Below, piece after piece: positions 11,961 to 23,965 of a stretch of 64,000 nucleotides of DNA. The stretch is from assembly GCA_033002965.1 (NCBI GenBank), contig JAURVB010013564.1:1-64000 (forward strand). Reading direction: 5' to 3'. Within the stretch, counting starts at the first letter, position 1; each line of letters begins with the position of its first letter. Source of the stretch: Piper betle (Eukaryota; Streptophyta; Magnoliopsida; Piperales; Piperaceae). The notes beneath the pieces were generated by a model that searched no databases, was not told the DNA's origin, and saw only the letters and a list, made by a program, of their open reading frames with translations. The translations under genes were made by a program, and so were the position numbers.

Positions 11961-13396
11961 AGACACCATTGTCAATGTGTTTAGATGGACACGGACGGCA
12001 CACTAACAGTGTCCGGAATGACCGACTCTCGGTAGGTCACGAGTCTACAACTACATAAAAAAGCAGGAAAAGCGTCTTCGTTGCTGCCCATTTCGGGACC
12101 GACGAGGAAGGCGTGCGCAGATCTCTTCTTCCCAACCAGGTTCGTCAGATCTACGTTGTCGATGCTCATATCCCCTCAATTCACATCTATACATTGCAAT
12201 CCCCCTTGTGGCAGACTAGATCTCTTGATCTGTTCCCCGATTCCATCAATTTCGCTTATTGGAGTGTTCTTTTCTCGCCGATTTAATTATTGTTGATAGT
12301 GTGAAAATCGATGAATCGGTAGGGCTTGTCCATTCATTTGCTTGAATTTTTTCAGTGATTTCTGTTGTTGTTGATAGTATGGAAATCTATGATATTACGA
12401 GCGTTGTTGGCGATGGTTCTGCGCTAGTTTATTTTTTCTCGGTTGGGATCTGTGTTTGATGTGTCGGTATGAGGAACCGTAGGGATTGGGCGATTGAATG
12501 TTTGGGGATCTGGCTTGCCTTTCCGTTCGCGGGTGTTGGGGGCAGAAGGAAACTGGGAATTTGTCAGGACGGGTACCGGGATGGATTTTTTTGGTGTTGA
12601 TCTGAGTTTTGAGATTCAGCTGGAAACTAAAAATCTCGATTGGTGATTCCAGATTAGGGGTAGATGATGGTGATGATAATTGTGGCGATATGTGTCTGCG
12701 CTGTTTTGACTTTCTAAATTCGGGTTTGTAGGTGTGATTAACGATTGTTGTAAGTTCTCCTACATGTCCCGGTTGATGATAGATTTGCAGGTTACTCTTG
12801 CATATGGTGGATCTACTATCTTCATTTCTTTCAGTGAAGCATGTTCTATGGTTTACTTGTCATGCAAATCTATGAATCAATGCCGTTGGCAAAGGTTCTA
12901 AGCTTTTTTTCATAACCCCGGCATTGAGGGTAGAAGGTGCAGCGCTAGCAGAAAGTGAGAATGGGAATTTCGGGAGTGAATTTGTCAACGCAGATTTGAA
13001 TGTGATATTCAATTGGATATAAGAAATCTACATTAATGTGGGGTGAGTTTTGAGGTGTAGATGGTGATGGTGGTAATGATGGCCGTGGAGATGTGTTTTT
13101 CGGTTTTGACTTCCGAAATTAGGTTTGTTGGGTGTGCCAAATGATTGGTGTTAGTTCTCTTACATGCCCTGGTTGTTCGTGGCTTTGCAGGTCATTTTCT
13201 CACATATTGGATTTCTTTGGCGTGTGTGAAGTGTTGACGATTGCCTGAGCTTGTGAATTCATAATGGTATAGGTTTTACCTCTAGTAATAATAACTAATT
13301 TTTCCGCACAAGAAAAATCATTTACCACAAATATTATAGATTTTCCATATCTGAATAGTTGCTTCTGCTGACAGTAAGTGTGTTCTTTGTACTTAG
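11961..13396 (+). other. Probable 5' leader exon(s) and leader intron of the delta-COP gene
   Basis: The first recognisable coding exon begins at 13397 directly after a splice acceptor (cttag|GTG GTC CTT) and lacks the initiator Met. Codon 1 must therefore lie on an upstream exon in this interval that ends in ATG before a GT donor. Several ATG|GT positions exist (for example near 12414, 12804, 13063) and I cannot choose between them. The stretch 12060-12135 is leader-like (TC-rich, ending CAACCAG|gttcg). The rest is T-rich and intron-like. Confidence 0.45.
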
Positions 13397-15173
13397 GTGG
13401 TCCTTGCGGCATCTATCATTAGCAAGTCCGGAAAAGGTGGGGTTTCTGTTTTTGCAAGCGTGGCATTTTGCATACTAGTCTTGTTGCTAACTGTGTCAAC
13501 AGCAAAAAGGCATAAGCTAAGTTGATACAGCTTAAAATTGTAAATGATTTTCATTATTAGTGTATTATTTATTTAATGAGATACTGTGGACATTATTGCT
13601 TTAAGTATATAACATCTCAATATTTATTTTGGAATGTCTTCATAGATATTTCTGTTGTCTTATATTTACATCAGTGACTGATATATGATATCACAGCATA
13701 ATTTGAGATATCACAGGAATATTTGTGACTGACTGAGTTCGTATGTTCTTCTGCAGCCTTAGTTTCAAGGCAGTTTGTGGAGATGTCTCGCATCAGAATT
13801 GAAGGCTTGCTTGCAGCATTTCCAAAGTTGGTTGGGACAGGAAAACAACACACATATGTCGAGACTGAAAACGTTCGCTATGTTTATCAGCCAATAGAAG
13901 GCCTGTATTTGCTGCTTGTGACTAATAAGCAGAGCAACATTTTGGAAGATTTGGAGACGCTGAGACTTCTTTCGAAACTTGTATATTATCTACGTTTGTA
14001 ATTGTTTATACTTGACCATTTTCCTCCATTATCTGGATTATATGCTGCAAGCATTTTTTTGGAGAAGCTCAATTTGGCTTTTGGTGCGAAAGCGGTTTTC
14101 CAATTATCCCTTATCTCATTTCAGGTACCAGAGTACAGTCTTACTCTAGATGAGGAGGGCATTTGTAAGAGTGCTTTTGAGCTAATCTTTTCATTTGACG
14201 AAGTCATTTCATTGGGTCACAAAGAAAGTGTAACTATTGCTCAAGTCAAGCAGTTTTGTGAGATGGAAAGTCATGAAGAGAAATTGCATAAGTTGGTCAT
14301 GCAAAGCAAGATCAATGAAACTAAGGATGTTATGAAGCGCAAGGCCAGTGAAATTGACAAAAGCAAGGTAATATTTATTGAATATTTTGTATGAGAAATA
14401 TTTGTGTTTAATATGTTTGCTTTACTAAATAACTTCTGTCATGGCAGTCAAAATTTAAGGTATGAATTTTTGGTGGTTTTTGAAAAATGAAATGAGGCGG
14501 TAACAATTTACAAAAGTATATGACCGTTGCAGATTGAGCGGAATAGGGGCGACAAAGGAGGGTTTATGTCCTTGCAGGGCAGAATTGAGAGCAGCTTTAG
14601 TGAAATGAGTATCTCTAGCAGTGGAACTGGTTTTGGAAGCTCCTCTGGATTTGGCTTGACTACTGACGTGGAACCCATACCAAGCAAATCTAAAGGTGGC
14701 TTGAGTTCGATTTATTTTTTCAAAGTCCTTCATTGCCATCTCCTTATTTTTTGTTATCTGATCTATAGATTAAAAGTGATGATGAAGAGTTTACTTGCTA
14801 GGTTTTAGCTGATTATGGATGTCATCTATATCCTTTTCATATGAATGGTTTCTTGCTTTTCAGGTCGCCCCTCTGCTTCTGCGACAGCTCCTCCGAAGGG
14901 CTTGGGTATGCAGCTTGGAAAAACTCAGAGAACTAATCAGTTTTTGGAGTCGTTGAAAGCTGAGGGAGAAGTGATACTCGAGGATGTAAAACCAAGTGCT
15001 GTCAGTGCAAAATCTACTGCTCCACCACCAACAGATCCCGTTACTTTGACAGTGGAGGAGAAGCTCAATGTGACCTTGAAACGTGATGGTGGTGTTAGCA
15101 ACTTTGACGTTCAAGGAATGCTGTCTTTGCAAATTCTTACCCAGGAAGATGGCCTTATTCAAGTTCAGGTTGG

Positions 15174-15208
<35 letters not shown>

Positions 15209-16779
15209 TACATGTGTCTCTGCGTGTACAAAGTACAAACGCATTCTTTTAGCAATTCTTTTTATGTGTTGTTCTTATGCTTATGCAGGTTGAAACCGGT
15301 GGGAATCCTGGAATCCTATTTAAAACACATCCAAACATCAACAAGGAGTTGTTTTCGAATGAAAATATTCTTGGTCTGAAGGATCCTAATAGACCATTCC
15401 CAACTGGTCAGAGCGGTGATGGGGCAGGCATTAGCCTTCTCAAATGGAGAATGCAGAGTATAGATGAATCATTGGTTCCCTTGACTAGTACGTTTTACTT
15501 TCCAAATGCTTCAAGTTTTAGTACAATCAGTGATATTTTTGGCAGTATAGTGCATCACTTTTTGAAACTTAATGCAAAATTCAGTCAACTGCTGGCCTTC
15601 AATATCTGGAAGTGAAACTTATGTGAACATTGAATATGAGTCTTCGCCAATGTTTGATTTACAAAATGTTGTTATCTCTGTCCCCCTGCCCGCGCTTCGA
15701 GATGCACCAAATGTTCAACAAATTGACGGTGATTGGAGGTGAGAACCCATTTCTGCGTGTTTTCTTTGTTAATCTGTTAAAGGTTCAGTACATCAATTTG
15801 TTGTTATTAACAAATTAGCCGCAGTTGGTCCTTTTTTTTTTGAAGTTAACTGCAAAGCTGTTTGGTTTTTTGCCATTTTGGATGTTTTCCCTTTTCGCGT
15901 TGTTGGGCTCATTTGCTTCTGTAGACTCCTAAAATGTTTCTGTTTTTTTTAAGGGGTAATTATAAATTATGCATTCACATGCTTGTTTAGCAGATGTGTA
16001 TGGAGGGCTTTTATAATTTTATTGATTTGTTAACTATTGCTTCCATACTCGTGAAGGCTTGAGGGCAATATTCTGAAGAGTTCTTGATCATTTCTATCTT
16101 TTTTCTTGCAGGTATGACTCCAGGAATTCAGTCCTTGAGTGGTCCATTCTTCTCGTGGATCATTCTAATCGCAGGTTAGTTGAACTAATTCCATCAATGG
16201 ATTATCATTTTCATGAATGTGGGTGATTGGAGGTTCTCAGATGTTGGTTTCAATTCACGGTATCTCTGTTCATCGTCTTTGTGATAGTGGATCCATGGAG
16301 TTTGTAGTGCCCGCAGCTGATCCCACGGTCTTTTTCCCTATTAATGTTCAGTTTGCTGCTGCAAAGACATACAGTGATGTGAAGGTTTGTCTGAATGCTA
16401 ATTCTAGTTTTGATTGGTATTTTAGTATATTCCCATCAGATTTTATTCCAAGATTATTATTTCTTTTGGACTTTGTAGCTAAAATTTTCTATGAGATGGG
16501 TGAATCACATAGCTAATATTGGGGCAATGCTGTATTTTGGGATGTCATAAGGCAATGTAGTTAGCTGTTCAAAGAAATTTGGTATTTATATTTTTGGTGA
16601 AAGTGTTCATGGGGTGTAAAATGGTCTGGCAGTCTGATCAAACTGGTTCTCAACTGAAATTGTCTTTGTTCTTTGCCGTGGCATTGCAGGTTTCAGGGGT
16701 CTTGCCACTTAAAGGTGGTCCGCCCCCGAAGTATGCCCAGAGGACACAACTTATCACTGAGAGCTACCAAGTGCTTTGA
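13397..16779 (+). CDS. Coatomer subunit delta (delta-COP)
   Basis: Delta-COP belongs to the adaptor-like F-subcomplex of the COPI coat, which buds vesicles for Golgi-to-ER and intra-Golgi retrograde transport. Coding exons: 13397-13436, 13757-13980, 14125-14367, 14533-14695, 14864-15168, 15289-15487, 15585-15738, 16112-16174, 16288-16384, 16690-16779 (stop TGA). Splice phases agree throughout and give about 526 residues, the usual plant length, once the missing Met is added. Residues 2-140 form the longin-like N-domain ([44 protein letters not shown]). A charged linker with Ser/Gly-rich sequence follows. From about residue 280 comes the mu-homology domain ([54 protein letters not shown]), ending TESYQVL. 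There is no frameshift. The start codon lies on an unresolved upstream exon. Confidence 0.95.
15174..15205 (+). repeat. (CT)n microsatellite in a delta-COP intron
   Basis: A run of about 15 CT dinucleotides begins six bases after the GT donor of the exon ending at 15168. It is intronic and does not affect the coding sequence. It is likely length-polymorphic. Confidence 0.9.
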
Positions 16780-17160
16780 TTATTCGTTATGTGCCCCCCT
16801 TGGTTATTCAAAAGCTATGATTTTGGTGTGTTTTCCTCGTTGTGGCGTGGGCATTTGTTAGCGTGGATGTGGAAAGTGAAATAAAATAGCATAACGAAGC
16901 TCTATCTTGCTGCTGAATTGCCTGCGGCAACTGGATTTTGCAGAAACAAGTTTGGGATCATCGGAGGAAGATCTGAATAGCTTTTGTTATTTTATTGTTA
17001 TGCATCTGTTTGAGCAGCTTAGTTTCAGTAAGCCTGGGATGAAGCTCGGTTATAGAACTCAAGTAATTGTTTTAGCTTTTATTTTATACCTTGCTGTAGG
17101 AGAGTTTTATTCGCTGTGGTTGTGAGCCTACGACACTCTTTGAAATCGGTGTCCTATCGA
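16780..17160 (+). other. Probable 3' untranslated region of delta-COP
   Basis: T-rich, non-coding-like sequence follows the TGA at 16777-16779. 'gtgaaataaaatagc' near 16876-16890 contains an AATAAA-like hexamer (AATAAAA), suitable as a polyadenylation signal. The exact end of the transcript cannot be seen. Confidence 0.45.
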
Positions 17161-17598
17161 GGATAATTTTCAGATTTCGCCTCTTCGATCACTTACAAAA
17201 GATCTATAGGTTGGCTTCGAGGCCTAGTTGGCTGTGTATGAATGCGTGTGTCCATCAGGATTCAGGAACGGGATATGACAATATAATTTCTTCCAAATTG
17301 TTTAATAATCGACCACATTAGAAAAATAAAGGGAAAAAAAACATGAGATGAAACAACTAACTAAGTAGGTCGGTTTTATGCCAGCAAGTTGCAAATGAGT
17401 TTTCTAAATCCTTTTTAATTAAAATAAAAAAATCCAATTGATCTTTATCTTAAATGAAAATATTTTACTGGCCAATAATATGATAACCAGTTCTATCAAT
17501 CTCCCCTTGCCTCGCATTATAATTGTGGGAAGAAACAACCAGCCCCTACTTAATCATGATTGAACCGATATAATAGTATCCATATGATTGTGATTGTG

Positions 17599-17599
<1 letters not shown>

Positions 17600-17642
<43 letters not shown>
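17600..17642. repeat. (TA)n microsatellite
   Basis: Uninterrupted TA dinucleotides, about 21 units, in the spacer downstream of delta-COP. Confidence 0.95.
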
Positions 17643-17646
<4 letters not shown>

Positions 17647-18339
17647 ATAACATGAACGATGGTTCCAGGTAAAACTTTGTGTTCCACCCAAAATTTCCTC
17701 ACTTTTTCCGACATTGAATTGATTGGCCTAAACAAATTGGTGTGTAAGCATGATCGATGTGGCTAAATTAATAAGCGAATCAAATTTTAAGGCAAAAAAA
17801 TGGAGACGATTTTAATGGTGTGCATAGCATTCCTTGTGGATTTCAGGGGGACACCAAGCCCTGCTCCTAATTTGAAGTTTTACCAGTGCATCCATGGACC
17901 TCCGAAAATACCTCTCTTGACAGTTCATGCATGCATAATTACTGTTACATTCATTCAAAAAAAAAGATCAGATGTTATGACACACTTCATTAAATAAAAT
18001 GCTCGAGGTAGTGTACATTATTAGCTTTTAGAAACAATATTTAGGTCAAATTCTTAGTGGAGGCTCTTTGCTAGCACATCTTGCTGGAAGGATACAGTTA
18101 GACCATTATAGAAAGAATGGATCCAACAAAATTTATTAGGAGTCGGGTGTCAAGACGTTTTCTGATCTAGTCATAAGAAGTAGAACGACTTCCAAGCAAT
18201 ATGACAACGTGGGAGGAAAAGAAATAGCTGCGGCGCCGTTCAAATATACTAACTGAATCACACCAAGATATATAGTCGCAGCCTAAATCATATCTGCTTT
18301 TAGTCGCTTCCGCCTTTTAGGTGTGCATGGGCAAATCAC

Positions 18340-18405
18340 AATCACTCCTCGCTAATGGGGGCTCCGAAAGTTAAGTGTCGTAGGCTTCCATCGCAATACC
18401 AATTA
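18340..18405 (+). repeat. Short 5S-rRNA-like fragment
   Basis: 'ggctccgaaagttaagtgtcgtaggc' resembles the A-box region of plant 5S rRNA (consensus recalled as ..actccgaagttaagcgtgcttggg..). Only about 25-30 bases are similar, and the C-box part is absent or decayed. It may be a 5S pseudogene fragment or a remnant of a Cassandra-type TRIM, whose LTRs carry 5S sequence. It is not a functional 5S gene. Confidence 0.3.
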
Positions 18406-19370
18406 TACATATATAATAAAATTGTTCGCACTTCGATTAATTAATCTACTATGTACAACAAGTGCACTTAGAAGCAAGATGACCCAATATCATAAAATAT
18501 GTTTGTACTAAAACATTACTGGTAAAAATTATAATGTACTGCCCATATGAGCAATGGATGGAACCATGGTTTTTCGTCTCTTCCGACAACGGTCAGTGCC
18601 TGTATTTGTAATCCAAGAGCTTGTTACAATTCGTTTATTTTAAAAACAAGCATGAATTGAATTTCTTTTGAGGACAAAACCTTCAATGCATGGGAGTACT
18701 GCTCGGGAGATCTCAATACGAGATTTGATGAAATACGTGAAGAGATCAAGTATCATGGTATGAATAAAGTGATATCATGGGATGGATATGGTTATCGTAG
18801 CAGACAAGAGATGGGGATCATTTATATATTGCATGCAGATGCAGGACCAAACCAACCAATATTATTTTCTTCCCGAAAGAATATTTTTCAGTTATGTGCT
18901 ATGGCGGCGCTGTGGACTTGGAGCGTCCTTTTTTCGTCCAAAGAAGAAAGATTTCTTATGACGTAGCTAGCAACACTATTTTTTTGGCTTTGGAAATAAA
19001 AAGTGGCACTTATTTTGTTCTTTAGGTTTTTATGATTGGAGGAGAAGACACCCTTAACTCATTTTTGTTTGACATGCTAAGTCGTGATAAGCAACACCAT
19101 CCACAAACTTTTTTCCTATGAACGAAGCAGTTTTTGTTTGGGAACCCTGATATTTTCAAGAAAGAGGTCACCCTTGCGACGTCATTTCTTCCCATGGATG
19201 TGAACACTCTGTGGGGGCATGAGAAAATGGCGTTGTTCCCTCCTTTACTCCACTTTCACCGAGGCAGTTGCAGTGGCAGTGACTTAGAAATTCCACAGGA
19301 CGTAATGCTCTGAAAAACTCACGTCGTATTCAATGGGGCAAGGGTTCACCTCTACTGATGCTGCCGCCGG

Positions 19371-19909
19371 CTACATAAATGTCGTTTCCGAAATCGTTGA
19401 ATTCGCCCAAAAGGGGTCTATCCCTGCCCCGCCGGCGCTCGAATTCTCCGCCGGAGCTGGCTCCAATGTGTCTAAGTACGACGACCAGTCCACCATCGTA
19501 TCCGACCCCGACGACGGCGACATACTTTCCACGTTCGCGCTCGAGCCTCCCTCCCCGACGGGGGCCGAATTCGAGCCATCGCCGTTGGCGAATCGGGTGG
19601 AAATGGCCTGAATCTCGGCGGAGCCGAGCGGCAACCCGCCGGGTGCAATGTCGGCTGGAGGCGGCGCGTGGGGAAGTTGAATTTGGCTTTCTTGCCGCGG
19701 AGGCAGAGGAGGGCGGCGTCGAAGGCCTTGGCCGCCTTCTCGGCCGTGTCGTAGGAGCCGAGCCATATCCTCTCCCGGCTATTGGGGAGGCGAATCTCGG
19801 AGACGTACTTGCCCCATGCCCTCCTCCGGACGCCCCTGTACCGGACCTCCTCCCCAGCAGCAGAAGTAGAAGAAGTAGTAGTAGTAGTATCACTCCTGTT
19901 CGACGTCAT
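19371..19909 (-). CDS. AP2/ERF transcription factor, DREB-type (ERF014-018-like), frameshifted in this sequence
   Basis: This would be a nuclear DNA-binding factor with a single AP2 domain. The intronless gene starts with ATG at 19909-19907. Residues 8-16 are a Thr/Ser run encoded by a trinucleotide repeat. The AP2 domain spans about residues 23-80 ([50 protein letters not shown]), closest by eye to the ERF014-018 type. After the FNFP codon (19670) this frame runs into an arginine-rich non-homologous tail. The family-like C-terminus ([23 protein letters not shown], acidic [13 protein letters not shown], ending SETTFM) is in the frame entered from 19670 and stops at TAG 19373-19371. One base appears missing in the GGGG run at 19670-19673 (plus strand). 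The intended product is about 180 residues. It is either a sequencing error or a real null allele. Confidence 0.85.
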
Positions 19910-20023
19910 GACCTACTACTAAGTTCTAATGAATTATGTATGAGCTCACTGTAGAATATTTGTGGTTGGTGACTGTCTGTGCACTGGAAGAAGGAGGTGG
20001 TGAGAAATGGGAGTGAAGGCTGC

Positions 20024-20030
20024 GTTTATA
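20024..20030 (-). promoter_or_regulatory. TATA box of the ERF gene
   Basis: On the minus strand the sequence reads TATAAAC, about 115 bp upstream of the ATG at 19909. That would put the start of transcription near 19995 and give a leader of about 85 nt. The call rests on motif and spacing only. Confidence 0.5.
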
Positions 20031-22119
20031 CAGGGATGACATTGGACTTTCGGGTAGAGGACGATTGAACCGCGTTGTTCGCATTGACATTGATGGACGC
20101 CACCCACGCATGATCTCGGCGCGTATGACATTGCGTTTTGATTGATAGAAAGGACAAAATCATTTCTTTTTGTAGAACTCTTTTTTGCCATTTTCCTCTC
20201 CTTTTTTTAATCGTCGCCACCTCTCCCTCTCCTCGGAGCTTAATAATCATTGGATTGGATGTGAAGAGCAAGAGGCTGGGGACATCTTATCATCCTGATT
20301 GGAAGATCCATATGAGTGGGCCCTACTTCTTAAACAATAAAATAAAATGGGTATCTTAGTTGAGGTGGGGACGGGGAAAAATACGAGAAATGAAAAAAAA
20401 AATCTTTAACCAAATCTGAGGTTGGATTAGACGGAGTAGAGAGAAGGGGGAATGAAATCTCCACGGGTGGTGGTGATGGAGGTGGATTGCAGATTGTGAT
20501 AATCGTACAGCGGCCAATTGAGTAGCCCAAATTTACGATGAAAGAAATGGTAAGAAACTCTACCTATTTACCATTGGATAGTGGCCTTTACAAATTTTAT
20601 AATTCAATTGCCTTTTTAAAAGTAATATCATAAATACCTTTATAATGAGTTTCAGTAAAATTTAGTTTTAAATTAAAAACCAAGCCAGGCCTTTTCTTCA
20701 AAAAAATCTTTTATAGTAAACATTTTTTTAAAACCAAACATAACAGCTCTTTTAAAACTATTTTATATCATTTTTTTCAAACAAATTATAAAAAATATAA
20801 GGTGGCCGTTGCCATGGCCACCGGCTGGATAATACCCCTTGGCCGGATCTGGGCTACGGCCATGGCCAGTTGCTCCGACCAGATCCACCCACAGCGGCTG
20901 TGCTATAGCTTGATCTAGCTACACCACGACCGATCTGATTGGGGCAGCGCCGGAACCGGCCACAACACTTAATGTGTGAGTAGATTTGGCTACATTTGGC
21001 CAAGGACCATTGCCCTTAGCTGATCTAGTTGGTGGCCATGGTCGCAATCACAATTATGTTTTGTACTTTTTAAAAAATACAATATGGTATAAAATATGTT
21101 TAAAAAGAAATGATTAGGTTTGGTTTTTTATTTTAAAATCAATTCCTACCTAGACCCAACCCAAAATATAAGGGTATTTAGAACATTAAGTAAAAAAAGC
21201 TGTTGAATCGTAAAACTCAGATAAGTTACAATTGAAATTTAATTGTGAATAATACATCTTCCCACTATTCAATGGTAAATTTTCTTGATAAAATGAGCAT
21301 TTTTTAATCGTTCAAATAATTAGTGAGGAAAAAGTCATAAAATATTTTATAAATGTTTAACTCGAGCTAATAATATTTAAATTGATAATTATAGTGATTT
21401 TTTAATGGTAACTATAAAGTTAGACCACTCTCTCCTTATATAGCAGAAATAATTAATTTAAATCACTACGATTAACCATTGTAGAAAGTATAATTAGCCA
21501 CTCCAAATTTATTAAGAATTTTTCTTAATTTTTTTACGAATCCACCAATTAGGAAAATTCCTCTTGAACGACCAATAGGTTTTACATATTTTCCAAAGTT
21601 GCGTGTTTGTACTTTCATTTATTAAACTTATAACATTCCCGTGATAATATTGCACAAAAAATTGAAACTTGAAAGTTATTACAAAAGAAAGCTTATTACT
21701 ATCTTGTCAATTCTTGATAATTCATGTTGCAGCTAGCTTGTATACCTTAATTGTTGGTTTTTTAATCATAAAATCTACGTTCTTAAAAATTCACAAGTTG
21801 TTCATGTATCGCTTAACAAAATATATATTTGGACATCCATTTTGAAAGTTTTTACCCATTATTTAGATTTTTCCCCCGAAGCAACAATATATATTTTCGT
21901 GGAGAAATCCTTTTGTGCGATAAATTGTCCTATTCTTACCCATCTTTTGTTTGATACACCTAAATTAGTTTCTTTTAATAGGCCAATCAACGCCAGCTAG
22001 TGATGACAACAATAAAAAAGGATAAACCAAGTAACAATATTTTTATAAAATAGTCATACTGAATTTGTGGCCAATAATACAGTATAAGTAGTCCCTAACC
22101 TGCACGATGTGTGGTTAAA

Positions 22120-22560
22120 AGATTCAAAATAAATCCTAATTATAATACTAATCAAAACAAATTTTAATTACAATCAAAAAATATTAAGATAATCAAAAAA
22201 ATCTTAATTAGAAAATAAGAGTAATATTTTTATTAATAAAAAATAAAAATATAATATTATAAAATAATTAAATGATACATGACAAAACAAATCCTAATTA
22301 CAATTGAAAAATATCAAAAGATTTAAAATAAATCCTAATTATAATAAAAAAGTAAATTTTATTATAAAATAATTAGATGACACATGACAAAACAAATCCT
22401 AATTATAATAAAAAATATTAAATGATTCAAAATAAATATTAATTATAATAACAAGGTAAAATTTTTGTCCTTAATTACACGAAATAAAGGGTAATGTTAT
22501 AAAATAATTATATGACACATGGCAAGACCATATTAAAAGTCTTTATATATTTGTGTCAAT
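22120..22560. repeat. Degenerate AT-rich repeat cluster
   Basis: Variants of 'caaaacaaatcctaattataat' and 'ataaaataattaaatgacacatgacaa' recur about every 85-100 bp (near 22260, 22365 and 22490). The last unit ends in 'gacacatggcaagacc'. The same 'gacacatgatac' and 'gacacaccgtgac' ending occurs in the cluster at 23480-23965, so both belong to one repeat family. Confidence 0.55.
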
Positions 22561-22879
22561 TAACTTAATCAAGTTATGCCTATTTAGTTTGAAATCGTAT
22601 TGTATATTATAATAATATTACTTTTATGTAAAAGTTTATATGCGCACTATAATATTCATAAGCATAAATTGTATATTGAAAAGTTCTATGCTTAAGTTTT
22701 CACATTACAACCTCTATATATTTATCAATATTTATCACAATTTTTTAAGTTTGTGTGTTTTATTTCTTTTATGCATCACGTCCTCGGTACTTAAACTACC
22801 CGAATTTTAGAAAAGAAAACGGGAGAAACATTTTAATCAAACTTGCTGCTACAGCAGTTTATTTGTTTGCTAACTTGGA

Positions 22880-22921
22880 CGTAGTTAGTAGTTAGTAGTT
22901 AGTAGTTAGTAGTTAGTAGTT
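22880..22921 (+). repeat. Heptamer tandem repeat (GTAGTTA)n
   Basis: Five to six copies of a 7-bp unit, GTAGTTA. It is telomere-like in period only: the plant telomere unit is TTTAGGG, and this is not a simple variant of it. It reads as an ordinary minisatellite-like array. Confidence 0.85.
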
Positions 22922-23479
22922 GCCTTCCTTCGCACAGGCAATTAATATAAGGTATGCAGAAGAAGCCAACAAAATATTTCATTATCTTCCCGAAGACGCG
23001 AAGGCGGCGTTCCCACATTCCCACTAGAAAGACGAAATACGGAAACGAAGGTGGCTCGTAATTCAGACAACCAGTCAACGGCACTCAGTTCATGTCTTCT
23101 AGAAACCATCCCATTGACCACGTGATACACGACATGATAAGTTTTTTTATTTTTTGTATTTAATTATCTTTAAGCGATTTAAATTTTATCATAAATTTAA
23201 ATTAAAGTAGAATAAAGTGCACATTTATTAAATGTTTTATATATTAATTATTTACATTACTTGATTTATATTATAGTAGATATTTATTTATTAGAGTAGT
23301 ATATATTATATCTATTTTTAAAAATTTTAATATATTATTATTTATTAATTAATTATTATTTATCAACATGTATAAGTCTCCTTACTTAGGAATTGTTAAA
23401 CTTAAAGTAGGGCATTGCTTTAGACGATTTTAGAATTTCTAGTTCTAATTGTTGAAGTAAAAACCAAAACGATAGTTTA

Positions 23480-23965
23480 ATTTATTCATATGAATAGAAC
23501 ATGCAGCGGATGATAATTATAAAAACTTCACTAAGAAATTAATATTCCAATAAGAAATTATTATTTTGTAAATAGTAAATAAAGAGTAATATTGTATATA
23601 ATTATATATTTTTTATATATTTATACATAGATTTACTTTTATGAATAGGACATATGGTGGATCCCAATTAAAAAACTTTAATAGAAAATTAATATTTTAT
23701 TAATAAATTACTATTTTTGTAAGTAAAAAATAAAAGATAATATTATAAAATCATTAAAAGACACATGATACTACCATGTTTTATATCTATATATACACAC
23801 ACACTTTTATGAATAAAACATGCAACAAACCATAAGTAAAAAGCTTCAATAGGAAATTAATAGTTTAATTAAAAAATATTCTTTTTGTAAGTAGAAAATG
23901 AAGGATATTATTGTATAATATGTAGAAGACACACCGTGACACCATATTAAAAATATTCAATTATA
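23480..23965. repeat. Three degenerate tandem units of about 155-170 bp
   Basis: Each unit starts with a version of 'atgaataRaacatgcaRc' (near 23487, 23641 and 23811). Each continues with 'gaaattaatatt' and 'tttgtaagtaRaaaataaa', and ends near '(a)gacacatga'. Identity is moderate, consistent with an old local tandem amplification. Simple (TA)/(CA) and (GATA) stretches lie at the unit borders (23790-23808, 23973-23985). Confidence 0.55.

Larger units (their letters stand above)
17161..19370. other. Intergenic spacer between delta-COP and the ERF gene
   Basis: No gene is supported. A (TA)n run of about 43 bp lies at 17600-17642. Positions 18340-18405 contain a short 5S-rRNA-like stretch (separate entry). 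18660-18970 has some mixed-composition open sequence but nothing recognisable. The spacer ends in the 3' flank of the minus-strand ERF gene. Confidence 0.5.

Noticed and set aside
19330..19954. Plus-strand frames of up to 191 codons opposite the ERF gene
   Set aside because: They are shadows of the GC-rich minus-strand AP2 gene; the conserved AP2 sequence is on the minus strand.
22880..22921. Interstitial telomere-like array
   Set aside because: The unit is GTAGTTA, not TTTAGGG or a close variant. It is just a heptamer minisatellite.
22120..23965. CRISPR-like spaced repeats
   Set aside because: The repeats are degenerate, A/T-rich and adjoining rather than identical repeats with unique spacers, and the genome is a plant nuclear genome.
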